Shown here: positions 54,586-63,132 of the stretch, piece after piece
Layout: each line of letters opens with the position of its first letter
Position numbering within the stretch: the stretch's first letter is position 1
Source: CAZJWR01 sp964549765
GTDB taxonomy: Bacteria; Zixibacteria; MSB-5A5; GN15; JAAZOE01
Assembly (NCBI GenBank): GCA_964549765.1
Contig: CAZJWR010000014.1
Coordinates: forward strand, 1 to 64,000
Length of the DNA: 64,000 bases
Direction: 5' to 3'
The notes under the pieces: generated by a model
Databases searched by the model: none
Told to the model about the DNA's origin: nothing
What the model saw: only the letters and a program-made list of their open reading frames with translations
Position numbers and translations under genes: made by a program

Positions 54586-55092
54586 TCAGGTCGCCGCCCG
54601 CTGCGGCTGCCGGTCAGAGTGTCCTTTAATCGATTCCGTCATCACCTTCTTATGCAACTTGACGATCCCGTCAATCAACTGCTCCGGCCGGGGCGGGCAA
54701 CCGGGAACATAAATGTCGACCGGGATAATGCGGTCGACACCCTGGAGAATGGCATAATTGTTGAATATACCGCCGCAGGAAGCGCAGGCGCCCATGGAAA
54801 TCACCCACTTGGGGTTGGGCATCTGGTCGTACAGCCGCTTGACCACCGGCGCCATCTTGATCGACACCCGTCCGGCCACGATCATCAGGTCGGCCTGGCG
54901 CGGCGACGGTCGCATGACTTCCATCCCGAACCGCGACAGGTCGAAATGAGACGCAAAGGTCGACATCATTTCGATGGCGCAGCAGGCCAGCCCGAACCCG
55001 AACGGCCACATGGACGATTTGCGCGACCAGTTGACGACGTAATCGACCGTCGTCAAAATGATCGAATCGGGGATTTTTTCCTCTAATCCCAT
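54586..55092 (-). CDS. nuoB: NADH-quinone oxidoreductase subunit B
   Basis: 168 residues. The N2 4Fe-4S site is complete: FGLACCAIEMM, GACASCGGIFNNYA and VPGCPPRPEQL. This is the last cluster before quinone. The start overlaps the end of nuoA by 10 bp. The C-terminal tail (GHSDRQPQRAAT) is short and hydrophilic. Confidence 0.97.
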   Translation of the reverse strand: MGLEEKIPDSIILTTVDYVVNWSRKSSMWPFGFGLACCAIEMMSTFASHFDLSRFGMEVMRPSPRQADLMIVAGRVSIKMAPVVKRLYDQMPNPKWVISMGACASCGGIFNNYAILQGVDRIIPVDIYVPGCPPRPEQLIDGIVKLHKKVMTESIKGHSDRQPQRAAT

Positions 55093-55439
55093 TTCAAGGC
55101 TCCCGCGCGCAGGATGTAGAAATACGCGACCAGCAGGATCGCGATAAACACCGCCATTTCAATCAGGCCGAAAAGCGCCAGCTTCCGGTAAATGACCGCC
55201 CATGGATACAAATATACGACTTCCAGATCGAAAATGATAAAGAGGATGGCGACCATGTAAAATTTGACCGAAAACCGTTCCTTGGTGTCGCCGACCGGGA
55301 CCATGCCGCTTTCGTACGGCTCCTGCTTGACGGCGTTTTTGGTTTTCCGCCCGAAAAGTACCGACAGGAGAAGAAACGCGACCGCGGTCACACCGACCAG
55401 CGCGATCAGAACGACTATGGGAAAATACGTATCAAACAT
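55083..55439 (-). CDS. nuoA: NADH-quinone oxidoreductase subunit A
   Basis: 118 residues from the ATG at 55439 with GAGGAAT upstream; a 20-residue longer frame has no better support. Three TM helices and the loop KQEPYESGMVPVGDTKERF followed by FYMVAILFIIFDLEVVYLYPW mark NuoA. First gene of the complex I operon, with a promoter at 55465-55493. Confidence 0.96.
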   Translation of the reverse strand: MFDTYFPIVVLIALVGVTAVAFLLLSVLFGRKTKNAVKQEPYESGMVPVGDTKERFSVKFYMVAILFIIFDLEVVYLYPWAVIYRKLALFGLIEMAVFIAILLVAYFYILRAGALKWD

Positions 55440-55464
55440 CCGCCATTCCTCAAAACAATTTGCA

Positions 55465-55493
55465 ATGTTAACTATATTCCCCCCACCTGTCAA
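55465..55493 (-). promoter_or_regulatory. Promoter of the nuo operon
   Basis: On the minus strand TTGACA (55488-55493) and TAACAT (55465-55470) are 17 bp apart, about 25-55 bp before the nuoA start. Confidence 0.6.
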
Positions 55494-55640
55494 TACCAAT
55501 TTGGCATTTCCCCGGCTTTATTTTGGCCTAAATTATTACTTCGTCAAGAATAATGCTTATTTATAACTCATTGCCGAATATTGCATTGCCGCCCCATCAG
55601 CATACGGTTCGCCGAATATCCGGCCACCTTTCGGCGCTTG

Positions 55641-56591
55641 TCAGCTATCGCCCGCCGGCGCGGCCGCGACGCCTGCCGCTTCACGCCGATAATTGAGGTA
55701 AAACAGGATTCCCGCCACGATCGGAGGCAACCCCGTGATTATATGGGCCGCCCATAGGTACCAGCCAAAGCCGTTTTCCCTTATAATCACGATCGTCGTG
55801 ATAACGAACACAAAAGACCAGAAAATTATCAGGCTGATACCTCCGAATTTCTGAAATCGCCAGGATAACAATCCCCAGAATAATATGCCCCCCAGCGTAA
55901 CGAGCAGTTCGGGAGTCGATGTTTTCAAAGGCCGCCCCAACACATGCGGCAGAATTATGCTGATGAGGATATGAACCAGTAGCCACAAAACAATTAATGA
56001 GAAAGCGACGATCTTCATCCGGCTTGCTCGCCGGGGAACGTCGCTCCCGAAATCTATCGCCGCCGTGTCGATACCCGTCATGCCCTGAATTCTGGCGATT
56101 ATCCGTTCCTTCAAACCCCGCCGCGGCCAGAAGATAATTAGCGCCGCCAGCGATGCCCCGGCAAAGGGAAGCATCTGCCAAAAGTCGGCGCCCATCATCA
56201 CCGGAGCAAAACCGTAAACGGTGCACGCCATAAAAAACGACGCTATTAAAATGGGCAACAACCAAATCGCTTTGATGATCATTTCCCGGGATTGTTCCGG
56301 GCTCGATTTTTCGTTCTCCCCGGCGATTTTCCTGGCCATCTTCCGGAAAAAAACGGTTGGAAGCTTCCAGTAGAGTATGACGCCCCCGACGAGACTCACA
56401 AGACCCAGAACCGAAAACAAATATATCACCGGCATTATGGCGGGAGGGCTAAATGGGGGAGCGTAACCCGCCCTGCGGAATGTTGTCGTCAGATGTGCCA
56501 CAAATACGAACATGAGCGTCGATGCCACAAAGGATAACCACATACCCTGAACGAAATTCCAGGCCGCGCTTATCGATTTGAATTTAAACAT
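55641..56591 (-). CDS. Membrane protein with about eight TM helices, unknown
   Basis: 316 residues, eight hydrophobic segments spread evenly, an N-terminal FKFKSISAAWNFVQGMWLSF and a C-terminal hydrophilic tail of about 20 residues. A basic loop (KMARKIAGENEKSS) lies between helices 2 and 3. No family motif is recognised. It stands alone between the nuo operon and the PHP gene, with a 49 bp gap on the PHP side, and may be read with it. Confidence 0.6.
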   Translation of the reverse strand: MFKFKSISAAWNFVQGMWLSFVASTLMFVFVAHLTTTFRRAGYAPPFSPPAIMPVIYLFSVLGLVSLVGGVILYWKLPTVFFRKMARKIAGENEKSSPEQSREMIIKAIWLLPILIASFFMACTVYGFAPVMMGADFWQMLPFAGASLAALIIFWPRRGLKERIIARIQGMTGIDTAAIDFGSDVPRRASRMKIVAFSLIVLWLLVHILISIILPHVLGRPLKTSTPELLVTLGGILFWGLLSWRFQKFGGISLIIFWSFVFVITTIVIIRENGFGWYLWAAHIITGLPPIVAGILFYLNYRREAAGVAAAPAGDS

Positions 56592-56645
56592 GGTCGATTC
56601 GCCCTCCCTTAATTTTGGTCGCTTAATTAATTCGTCATCCGTTGC

Positions 56646-57698
56646 TCACTGACCTATTACCCGGATATGATTGGAGAATATCCACCCTTTCTTACCCCGA
56701 AAAATCTCCACCCGATACACCCCCGGCCGCTCCAAACGATATTCCATCTTCGTCCCCTTGCGCTCCTGCAACAATTTCCCGTCGCCGATCAGCCGGATCC
56801 GGCCTGTCAAGGGTGCCGAGACTATCACCTTTGTCTCATCGTCGAGTACCGTCTCGCCGCCGCAGGTGACCGCGCCAGACCGATTGCGGATTTCGAAACG
56901 AAAATCCCGCGCCTCACCCCATCGGAAATTCGACACGAACACCCGGCAGCCGCGAATGGCATCATAAATTTGATTTCTCGCCGCCTCAAGCTCGCGCGAT
57001 AACGGCTCCGAAAGAAGCAGATGCGTCCGTAGGGATTTGAACTGGACTTTATAGGGAAAAATCGTCAGTCGGAATGGCCCCGCCCGATACAAAAACCCAT
57101 GCGCGTCGACCGACCCGATCCCGGCCACCCGCCGCGTTTTGTTCAAATCGTCCCAGCGCCGCAAAATCCGGTCGGTCGGCGATCGCAGCCATTTGCGCGG
57201 CGAGAACAGCATCAGGAATTGATTGTACACATTGAGATGTTCCATCCATTCCGACATCTGGTTCCAAATCTCCAGCCCGTCGAATCCGGTCACATCCCAA
57301 TCCGTCCACGGATACGACCGAAACCGGGCGTCCCGCCCGCGGATTTCGTCGGGATGGGCCATTATTCCCAGCCAGCCTCTTTCGGCGGCCGCGGCAACAT
57401 AGTCGGCGGCGGTCATGGAGGCCGGCAGGACCTCGTCGGCCCCGAAAATCATGTAATGATTGCAGTCGTCGCGGTCGTTGTGCTCATACCCGATCAGAAC
57501 CAGCACGTCGCCGTAATACCCCTCCTTGCCGGCTTGAAACGAATGCAGCGTCATATGGTCGGTGAACAGGACAAAATCGAGCCCGACCTCGCCGGCGATG
57601 GCCGCCACGTCCTCATGTGTCCCGGTGCCGTCGGAATCGACCGTGTGAACATGCACCGCCCCGGTGACGACACGATAGTCCTGATCGGATTCCGGCAC
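56646..57698 (-). CDS. PHP-domain phosphoesterase-like protein
   Basis: 350 residues from a GTG at 57698 with GGGAGA upstream; a longer frame to 57731 overlaps the previous gene. The PHP metal motifs are VHVHTVDSDGTGTHEDVA (HxH), FVLFTDHMTLH and GYEHNDRDDCNHYMIFG, and a later HPDEIRG. The C-terminal third is beta-rich (Ig-like, VETVLDDETKVIVSAP-type strands). PHP proteins hydrolyse phosphoester bonds with several metals; substrate unknown. The methyltransferase stop lies 2 bp upstream. Confidence 0.75.
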   Translation of the reverse strand: MPESDQDYRVVTGAVHVHTVDSDGTGTHEDVAAIAGEVGLDFVLFTDHMTLHSFQAGKEGYYGDVLVLIGYEHNDRDDCNHYMIFGADEVLPASMTAADYVAAAAERGWLGIMAHPDEIRGRDARFRSYPWTDWDVTGFDGLEIWNQMSEWMEHLNVYNQFLMLFSPRKWLRSPTDRILRRWDDLNKTRRVAGIGSVDAHGFLYRAGPFRLTIFPYKVQFKSLRTHLLLSEPLSRELEAARNQIYDAIRGCRVFVSNFRWGEARDFRFEIRNRSGAVTCGGETVLDDETKVIVSAPLTGRIRLIGDGKLLQERKGTKMEYRLERPGVYRVEIFRGKKGWIFSNHIRVIGQ

Positions 57699-57700
57699 GC

Positions 57701-58357
57701 TTATTCTCCCAGCCTCAGAGTAACGGACCAATAATAGGTATCGAACGTGAGTTTCTCTATCGTCCCCCAGGATTCGAACATTTCCGCTAATTCGCCTTCC
57801 CTATAATAATTCTTCAGAATGACGAACTCCTCGCCGTTCTCCAGCCTCCGTCGGCGGTAGGAATTGATGTGCTTTTCGTCCCAAATAAGGTCCGGAATGT
57901 GTTCGCATACGGCGTTGTTGTCGCAGATAAAAACCGGCGACCCGGCTTTGACCAGCCGGCGCATTTCATCGCGAAGCACGCCGATATCCTCGCGGCGAAC
58001 GTGCGACACGACATAGGTCGCCAGAAGGCCGGTGAAATGACGATCCCGAAACGGCAAATGATAAAAATCGCCCTGCACCAAAAAGGTCGGGCAGACAAAA
58101 TGTTTGCGCCGGGCCTCGGCCAATGTTCCCGAATTAATATCGATGCTGACAATCGACGCCGCCTGCTCGGATACGATTTTCGTCCAGTATCCGGTGCCGG
58201 AGGCCGGATCGAGTACATTCCGGTCGCGGAGCGCCTGCCGGGAAGCAGTGTACATCGCCCCCAGCTCCGCCTGCCGGTCGGGATTGTCACGGAAATAGAT
58301 TTTGTCGTATTCCGGGGCGCGTTTCTGATAATATTCTATTGTTTGATCGGCTTTCAT
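57701..58357 (-). CDS. Class I SAM-dependent methyltransferase
   Basis: 218 residues from the ATG at 58357, which overlaps the MFS stop by 4 bp (ATGA). NVLDPASGTGYWTKIVSEQA is the SAM motif I (slightly altered, P for V/G), IVSIDINSGTLAEARRK gives the acidic loop and LVQGDFYHLPFRDRHFTG the third motif. The fold is that of small-molecule or lipid/quinone-type methyltransferases; the substrate is not evident. Coupled to MFS and PHP genes in one operon. Confidence 0.85.
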   Translation of the reverse strand: MKADQTIEYYQKRAPEYDKIYFRDNPDRQAELGAMYTASRQALRDRNVLDPASGTGYWTKIVSEQAASIVSIDINSGTLAEARRKHFVCPTFLVQGDFYHLPFRDRHFTGLLATYVVSHVRREDIGVLRDEMRRLVKAGSPVFICDNNAVCEHIPDLIWDEKHINSYRRRRLENGEEFVILKNYYREGELAEMFESWGTIEKLTFDTYYWSVTLRLGE

Positions 58358-59772
58358 GCCATGTCCTTTCGATCGGGCACCTTGCGGAATATGAACAGTC
58401 CCACACCCATCATAATCGCCAGAGACAATACGGCGACGCGATAGGGAAGTTTGTCGGCGGCGGTATCGCTCAGGCCCCACAGATCGACCAACGAACGACC
58501 GATAAGATGTTTTTTCTCAAACAGATACACGGCGGAGCCCCATACCAGCGGGCCGACGATAGCGGCCGCCCGGCCCGAAAGCGAAAACAGACCGAAAAAT
58601 TCGCCCAGCTTTTCCGGCGGCGACAATTGCATAAGCAGAGGCCGGGACACCGCCCAGACGCCCCCCAGCATTATTCCCACCACCGGCCCGAACACCCAGG
58701 CGGCGGTTTCGGAATCGTTGAACGCAAACCCCAATAGCACCAGTATCCACCCTGAGACAATACCGAATAACACTTTCTTCGGAGAAAACCGGTCGGCCAG
58801 ATGCCCCAAAACATACGCCCCGATCATGGCAAACACGGTCGAGATGATCAAAAACAGCGTCCGGTCCTCGTCGCCCATCCCCAGCACTTTTTCGATGTAT
58901 ATGGCCATAAACAGGATAACCGTGGCAATGGCATCCTCGAAAAAATAGTCCGAGATCAGAAAACGAAGCAGCCCGGGATATTTCTCGGTCGATTTCAGCG
59001 ACCGCCAGACATCCCGATAAGCACTTTTCAAGCTCGGCTTCGGGGGCGCAGCATTTTGCCCGGGCTGCATCGAGCCCGACTGCGGCGCGGAAATCGAAGA
59101 CTCTTTCTCGATCCTTTCGCGCACAAAAATAAATATGGGGATGGAAAAGAGCGCATAGAATACCGCCGTGGGAAGAAAAGCGCTCGATTTGCCGCCGCCT
59201 GCAATGAAGGGAATCTGAAGTCCGAACAAGTTGCCCGTCACGAACGGCAGTACCAGCACCATTCCCGCGATCGACCCCAAATACCCCAGCGAAACACCGA
59301 AGCCGGATACTCTGCCGACGTTCTCCCTGCTCGACACCGTATCCAGCAGGGCGTTATAGAAAACGATCCCGCCTTCATAAAAGAAATTGGACAGCGCAAA
59401 AAGCAGCAAAATCAACGGCATCATCGTATGGGGGAGAAGCGCGAAAATCGCCACCGAGCCGACGGCCCCCGCCGTGAAGACGAATAAGAACGTCAGCCGC
59501 CGCTGGCTGATGCGGCCGTAGCTCGGCCGCTTTGCGGTTCGTGGGGCGACCGGACGATCGGACAGATGCCCCAAGGCGGGCATGAGAATCGCCGACGCCA
59601 GCATCGACAGCGAAAACGCCAGCGAATACGAAATATCCTGATACCCCAGATCGACCACCAGCCATCCGGCAAAATACAGCGACAGGATATTCATCGAATA
59701 GATGGTGTTGGCGAAATCGTAGAGCGCCCAGGAAACGACGTCCAGCCGCCAGATATCGCGCCGCGCTTTCAT
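58354..59772 (-). CDS. MFS transporter, UMF1/Atg22-like
   Basis: 472 residues from the ATG at 59772, with about 12 TM helices. DVVSWALYDFANTIYSMNI is the UMF1-family opening (WaLYDwAns.y). A hydrophilic central loop contains PPKPSLKSAYRDVWRSLKS, then the second six helices. The family moves amino acids or related small molecules. A TTGACC-17-TATACT promoter ends seven bases before the ATG and no ribosome site precedes it, so the mRNA is probably leaderless. Confidence 0.8.
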   Translation of the reverse strand: MKARRDIWRLDVVSWALYDFANTIYSMNILSLYFAGWLVVDLGYQDISYSLAFSLSMLASAILMPALGHLSDRPVAPRTAKRPSYGRISQRRLTFLFVFTAGAVGSVAIFALLPHTMMPLILLLFALSNFFYEGGIVFYNALLDTVSSRENVGRVSGFGVSLGYLGSIAGMVLVLPFVTGNLFGLQIPFIAGGGKSSAFLPTAVFYALFSIPIFIFVRERIEKESSISAPQSGSMQPGQNAAPPKPSLKSAYRDVWRSLKSTEKYPGLLRFLISDYFFEDAIATVILFMAIYIEKVLGMGDEDRTLFLIISTVFAMIGAYVLGHLADRFSPKKVLFGIVSGWILVLLGFAFNDSETAAWVFGPVVGIMLGGVWAVSRPLLMQLSPPEKLGEFFGLFSLSGRAAAIVGPLVWGSAVYLFEKKHLIGRSLVDLWGLSDTAADKLPYRVAVLSLAIMMGVGLFIFRKVPDRKDMA

Positions 59773-59779
59773 GGAAACA

Positions 59780-59808
59780 AGTATAGCATGTCCCGGCCAA
59801 AAGGTCAA
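59780..59808 (-). promoter_or_regulatory. Promoter of the MFS gene, leaderless geometry
   Basis: TTGACC (59803-59808) and TATACT (59780-59785) on the minus strand have a 17-bp spacer. The -10 ends 7 bp before the ATG at 59772, so transcription should begin at or next to the start codon. Confidence 0.65.
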
Positions 59809-59837
59809 AACAACAGCAGCCGGTCCAGAAAGAAAGT

Positions 59838-59866
59838 TTGACACCGGCGGAACGAATTGCTATCTT
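59838..59866 (+). promoter_or_regulatory. Promoter of the Nudix gene
   Basis: TTGACA (59838-59843) and TATCTT (59861-59866) are 17 bp apart on the plus strand, about 190 bp before the ATG at 60059. The intervening leader is long; no clear riboswitch was seen in it. Confidence 0.5.
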
Positions 59867-60058
59867 TATACCGCCTTTCCGAATTTCATGGCGGCTATAA
59901 AATCAACGATTCAGGCATCGGGCATTATCACTGCGGGCAGCTGCCTCTGAAGGCGTCGAATTCGCTTATCCGGTCAACTATCGTAACCCGGCGTCAGTGT
60001 CTCTGGGTAAGCGGAATGATCCATCGTTCTGTCATTCGATTAACGAAAGGAGTCCTTC

Positions 60059-61384
60059 ATGACGAGTAATAGCGCCACGCCGGATGAATCCCGGGGGCCC
60101 GGCAGGATTATCGCCTCCGGGGGCATCATCGCAAAACCGACGCCCCGGGGAATAAAAATCGCCGTCATTTATCGACCCAAGTACAAGGATTGGTGTTTGC
60201 CCAAGGGTAAAGTCAAAGAAGGGGAAACGATACAGAAAGCCGCCGAACGGGAAGTTTTGGAAGAAACCTATTGTGAGGTCCGGATCGACTCCTTCGCCGG
60301 TACAACGACCTATTTTGTAGACGATACCCTTAAGACCGTCTATTTCTGGCATATGACCATTGTCAAGGAAAACACCTTCAAGGCCACCGATGAAGTGGAA
60401 AAACTGCTCTGGCTGCTGCCCCACAAGGCGTTGCGGAAATTAACCCATGAGGAAGAGCGACATCTGCTCGCGCAGACGATGAAACGCGAGATAGGGCGGC
60501 CCGGATACTTCGTTCGCCTTTGCCGGGCCGTCGCCGGAAGCGATTTGCGTGGCGACCGTCTGCGGGGCTCGATCACAACGTACCGCAGCGAATTGGAGGG
60601 TAAGAGGACGCAAGCGGAAGATGACGCCAATAAACTCGAATGGCTCGATAAATCCATGGAATTGCTGGATTCGGCCGAAATCAATCTCCGTCTCAACAAA
60701 ATCGATGTGGGGTGGCAGTGCTTTCATGCAGCGCGGCGCATGGAAGTCTTCGCGATGGATGATAACACGCTTAAAGTCGAGGCCAAGGTCTTACTTCATG
60801 AATGCGAAAAAATCCGTCCCTGGCGCGCGGAGGCGGTGAAAAAAATACTGGCCCCGCTCGAAAAACCTGAGGATAAATACAGCCGGAAACAAATTTTCGA
60901 CGCCATGCTCCTGATCCAGGAACACTACAACAATATCTATTACAAAATAGGCCTCTTTCGCCGCCAACTGACCATTCTGGCCGCCGCTTTCGGCGTGATA
61001 ATTCTGATCATCCTGATTCTGGCTATATTCGACAAAATCCCCGCGCTCGCATCCGATAATTTGTCCAAACCGGACTTGGTGATCGGCGTGATAATCCTCG
61101 GTATTCTGGGCGGGGCCTTGAGCTCGTTTTTCTCCATTATCAGAACTCCTAAAGAATCGAGCGTGCCCGATCAGGTCATAAACGGCCCGGTTACCACCAT
61201 GCGGGTCCTGGTTGGGGCGGCGTCCGCCCTGGCCATATTCGTGCTGGTGCAATCAAGCCTGTTTGAGGGTATCTTTAAATTCGAAGTTGAAAGTAAAGCG
61301 ACCATACTCTTTCTCGCGTTCGTTTCAGGGTATTCCGAGCGGTTCGTCCAGCGGGCGGTGACGAATATAGCCGAGCGGGAATGA
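60059..61384 (+). CDS. Nudix hydrolase fused to a four-TM C-terminal module
   Basis: 441 residues; GAAAGGAG precedes the ATG. The Nudix box spans G50 to about residue 72, with E56, R64, E65, E68 and E69 in place, but the late glycine is replaced by tyrosine at 71. A helical linker (about 150-300) follows, then four TM helices at about 303-325, 339-360, 381-400 and 413-430 with a GGALSSFFSI stretch and a FVSGYSERFVQR end. Nudix enzymes cleave nucleoside diphosphates linked to another group. The membrane anchor is unusual for Nudix proteins and suggests action at the inner membrane; the substrate is unknown. Confidence 0.75.
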   Translation: MTSNSATPDESRGPGRIIASGGIIAKPTPRGIKIAVIYRPKYKDWCLPKGKVKEGETIQKAAEREVLEETYCEVRIDSFAGTTTYFVDDTLKTVYFWHMTIVKENTFKATDEVEKLLWLLPHKALRKLTHEEERHLLAQTMKREIGRPGYFVRLCRAVAGSDLRGDRLRGSITTYRSELEGKRTQAEDDANKLEWLDKSMELLDSAEINLRLNKIDVGWQCFHAARRMEVFAMDDNTLKVEAKVLLHECEKIRPWRAEAVKKILAPLEKPEDKYSRKQIFDAMLLIQEHYNNIYYKIGLFRRQLTILAAAFGVIILIILILAIFDKIPALASDNLSKPDLVIGVIILGILGGALSSFFSIIRTPKESSVPDQVINGPVTTMRVLVGAASALAIFVLVQSSLFEGIFKFEVESKATILFLAFVSGYSERFVQRAVTNIAERE

Positions 61385-61475
61385 CCAGACCACACAGCGA
61401 CGCGCAAAAAACGGCAACCTTGGCGGGGCAATAACCGTCTAACAGAATGAACCCGGCAAAGATGTGGAGGTTGCT

Positions 61476-62048
61476 ATGAAATCCGTTCTGATAGCGCTCA
61501 CCGTAACCCTTCTGGTATGCGCCCCCGTGACGTTTGCCGAATCGCACCATAACCAACTCGGGCCGCTTGACGGTCAACTCTGGTCGATGGACGACATCCG
61601 GGTGAATATCCATGACGGTTCGGTGATCCTGACCAACGAATACGAGGACGGCAAAATAAAAATCACCAAAGATTACGAATTATACGTCAACGGCCGCCTT
61701 GTCAAGACCGACCCCGGCCAAGAGAAGCTCATCGCTGAATTCCACGACGGTGTTTTTGACGTCAAAGACCGCGCCATCAAAATCGGCATCAAGGGCGCCA
61801 GGATCGGTGTGGAAGGAGCCGGGCTGGGCGTCCAAGCGATCGCCGGCATCATCAAGATGATTTTTACCGACTACGACGAAGACGACCTCGACCGCGATAT
61901 GGAAAAGGCGGCGCAGAAAATCGAATTGAAAGCCGATGGCCTTGAGGAGGAAGCCCGAAAAATCGAGGACCTCGTCGATCACCTGGAGGATGTGTATTAC
62001 GACATGGATGAGGAGATTCCCGAGATTCACGCTCTCGGTTGGTCATAA
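61476..62048 (+). CDS. Secreted YggN/DUF2884-like protein
   Basis: 190 residues from the ATG at 61476 with GGAGG upstream. A signal peptide (MKSVLIALTVTLLVCAPVTFA) leads to a mature part with DDIRVNIHDGSVILTN, YELYVNGRLVKTDPGQEKLI and an acidic helical C-terminus. The LYVNGR....... Q..L. pattern resembles the DUF2884/YggN family of periplasmic proteins of unknown role. It follows the Nudix gene by 91 bp and ends in a good terminator. Confidence 0.6.
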   Translation: MKSVLIALTVTLLVCAPVTFAESHHNQLGPLDGQLWSMDDIRVNIHDGSVILTNEYEDGKIKITKDYELYVNGRLVKTDPGQEKLIAEFHDGVFDVKDRAIKIGIKGARIGVEGAGLGVQAIAGIIKMIFTDYDEDDLDRDMEKAAQKIELKADGLEEEARKIEDLVDHLEDVYYDMDEEIPEIHALGWS

Positions 62049-62074
62049 AGACAATCGCCGAAACGGGAACCATG

Positions 62075-62126
62075 GCCCTGCCGGAGACACGCCCGATAAC
62101 CCTCCCTCCGGCGGGGCTTTTATTTT
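62075..62126 (+). terminator. Rho-independent terminator after the YggN-like gene
   Basis: GCCCTGCCGGAG (62075-62086) pairs with CTCCGGCGGGGC (62106-62117), one G-U pair, followed by TTTTATTTT. Confidence 0.85.
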
Positions 62127-62214
62127 GTCTTTCTTCGATTATGACCGAGCGGTCGCTGATAAATTCCCGGCTTAGTGAATAATTATTGAAATCGATCTGC
62201 GAGGGGTAGACCGC

Positions 62215-63117
62215 TTATATCAGCGCCCCCTCCTGCCAGCCGAGCTTGATCAGTTCGATCTTATCCAGATCGCTGTTGCCCAAATGATATTTCTTGTCGG
62301 CGAAGGCGATATGATGCGCCTTCGGCTGAATCGGCTTGTCCTCACCGAAATACTCCCGGCGCTTGGCCTGAAAAATACTCAGCGCGATGGTATCCGCCGC
62401 CACCGGGTCGGCGCTAACCACCAGGCCCTTATAACCCCACACATACGTTGTATCGAAATGATGCGGCCCGACGCCGTAAAAGAGCGGCGTCAAGAGCACC
62501 TGAACGTTCAGCCGCGTCTTGTCCTTGCAGATCGGCAGCGACCAGATCGCCCCCAGATGGGCGCAGGCGTCGCCGTGATAATTCTGCGGGTAGGGCACGA
62601 ACATGATGTAATTTTTGATCAGGCTGCCGACGCCCGCCCAGGCATGCGTCCGCATCGGGCGGGCATTGATCAAAACCGTGGATTTTTTGAAGACGGGATT
62701 ATCCCTTATGCCCCAATCGTCGACGGCGATATTGTCGGCCACTACCCCGGCCCCGGTCAATCTCGTTTTGATGGCCTGCTCCAGCGCCGGCGGTGTCGGC
62801 AGATACCGCCAGACGTTGGTTTTGACGCCGACGACATCATCGGGGCCGGCTATTTCCTTCCAGCACGCCGCCGGGTCGTCTTTGCCATACAGCGCCGTCA
62901 TCGCCTCATCCATCATCTGCGCGATCACCTCGCCGTTGACCTTGCCCTCGGCATCTACCGCATCTTCATGACGAATCAGAACGACTCTGGATTTTTTCAC
63001 CGGCGCCGTTTCCTGCGACGCCGCCAGCGACGGCAGCCCGACGGCCACGCCCAGCGCTACGCTGCCGGTGGTTTTGATAAAATCGCGGCGGGTGAATTTC
63101 TTCTCCTCACCGTTCAT
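62215..63117 (-). CDS. DUF362-like protein with Tat signal
   Basis: 300 residues. FTRRDFIKTTGSVALGVAVG is a twin-arginine signal. The mature part has GPDDVVGVKTNV, NARPMRTHAWAGVGSLIKNY and a DPVAADTIAL stretch near the end, all DUF362-like; many DUF362 proteins carry ferredoxin modules, but here no Cys cluster is seen. Exported in folded form. It follows the DUF6599-like gene by 15 bp, with which it is presumably co-transcribed. Confidence 0.75.
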   Translation of the reverse strand: MNGEEKKFTRRDFIKTTGSVALGVAVGLPSLAASQETAPVKKSRVVLIRHEDAVDAEGKVNGEVIAQMMDEAMTALYGKDDPAACWKEIAGPDDVVGVKTNVWRYLPTPPALEQAIKTRLTGAGVVADNIAVDDWGIRDNPVFKKSTVLINARPMRTHAWAGVGSLIKNYIMFVPYPQNYHGDACAHLGAIWSLPICKDKTRLNVQVLLTPLFYGVGPHHFDTTYVWGYKGLVVSADPVAADTIALSIFQAKRREYFGEDKPIQPKAHHIAFADKKYHLGNSDLDKIELIKLGWQEGALI

Positions 63118-63132
63118 GATATAATCCCCCGG

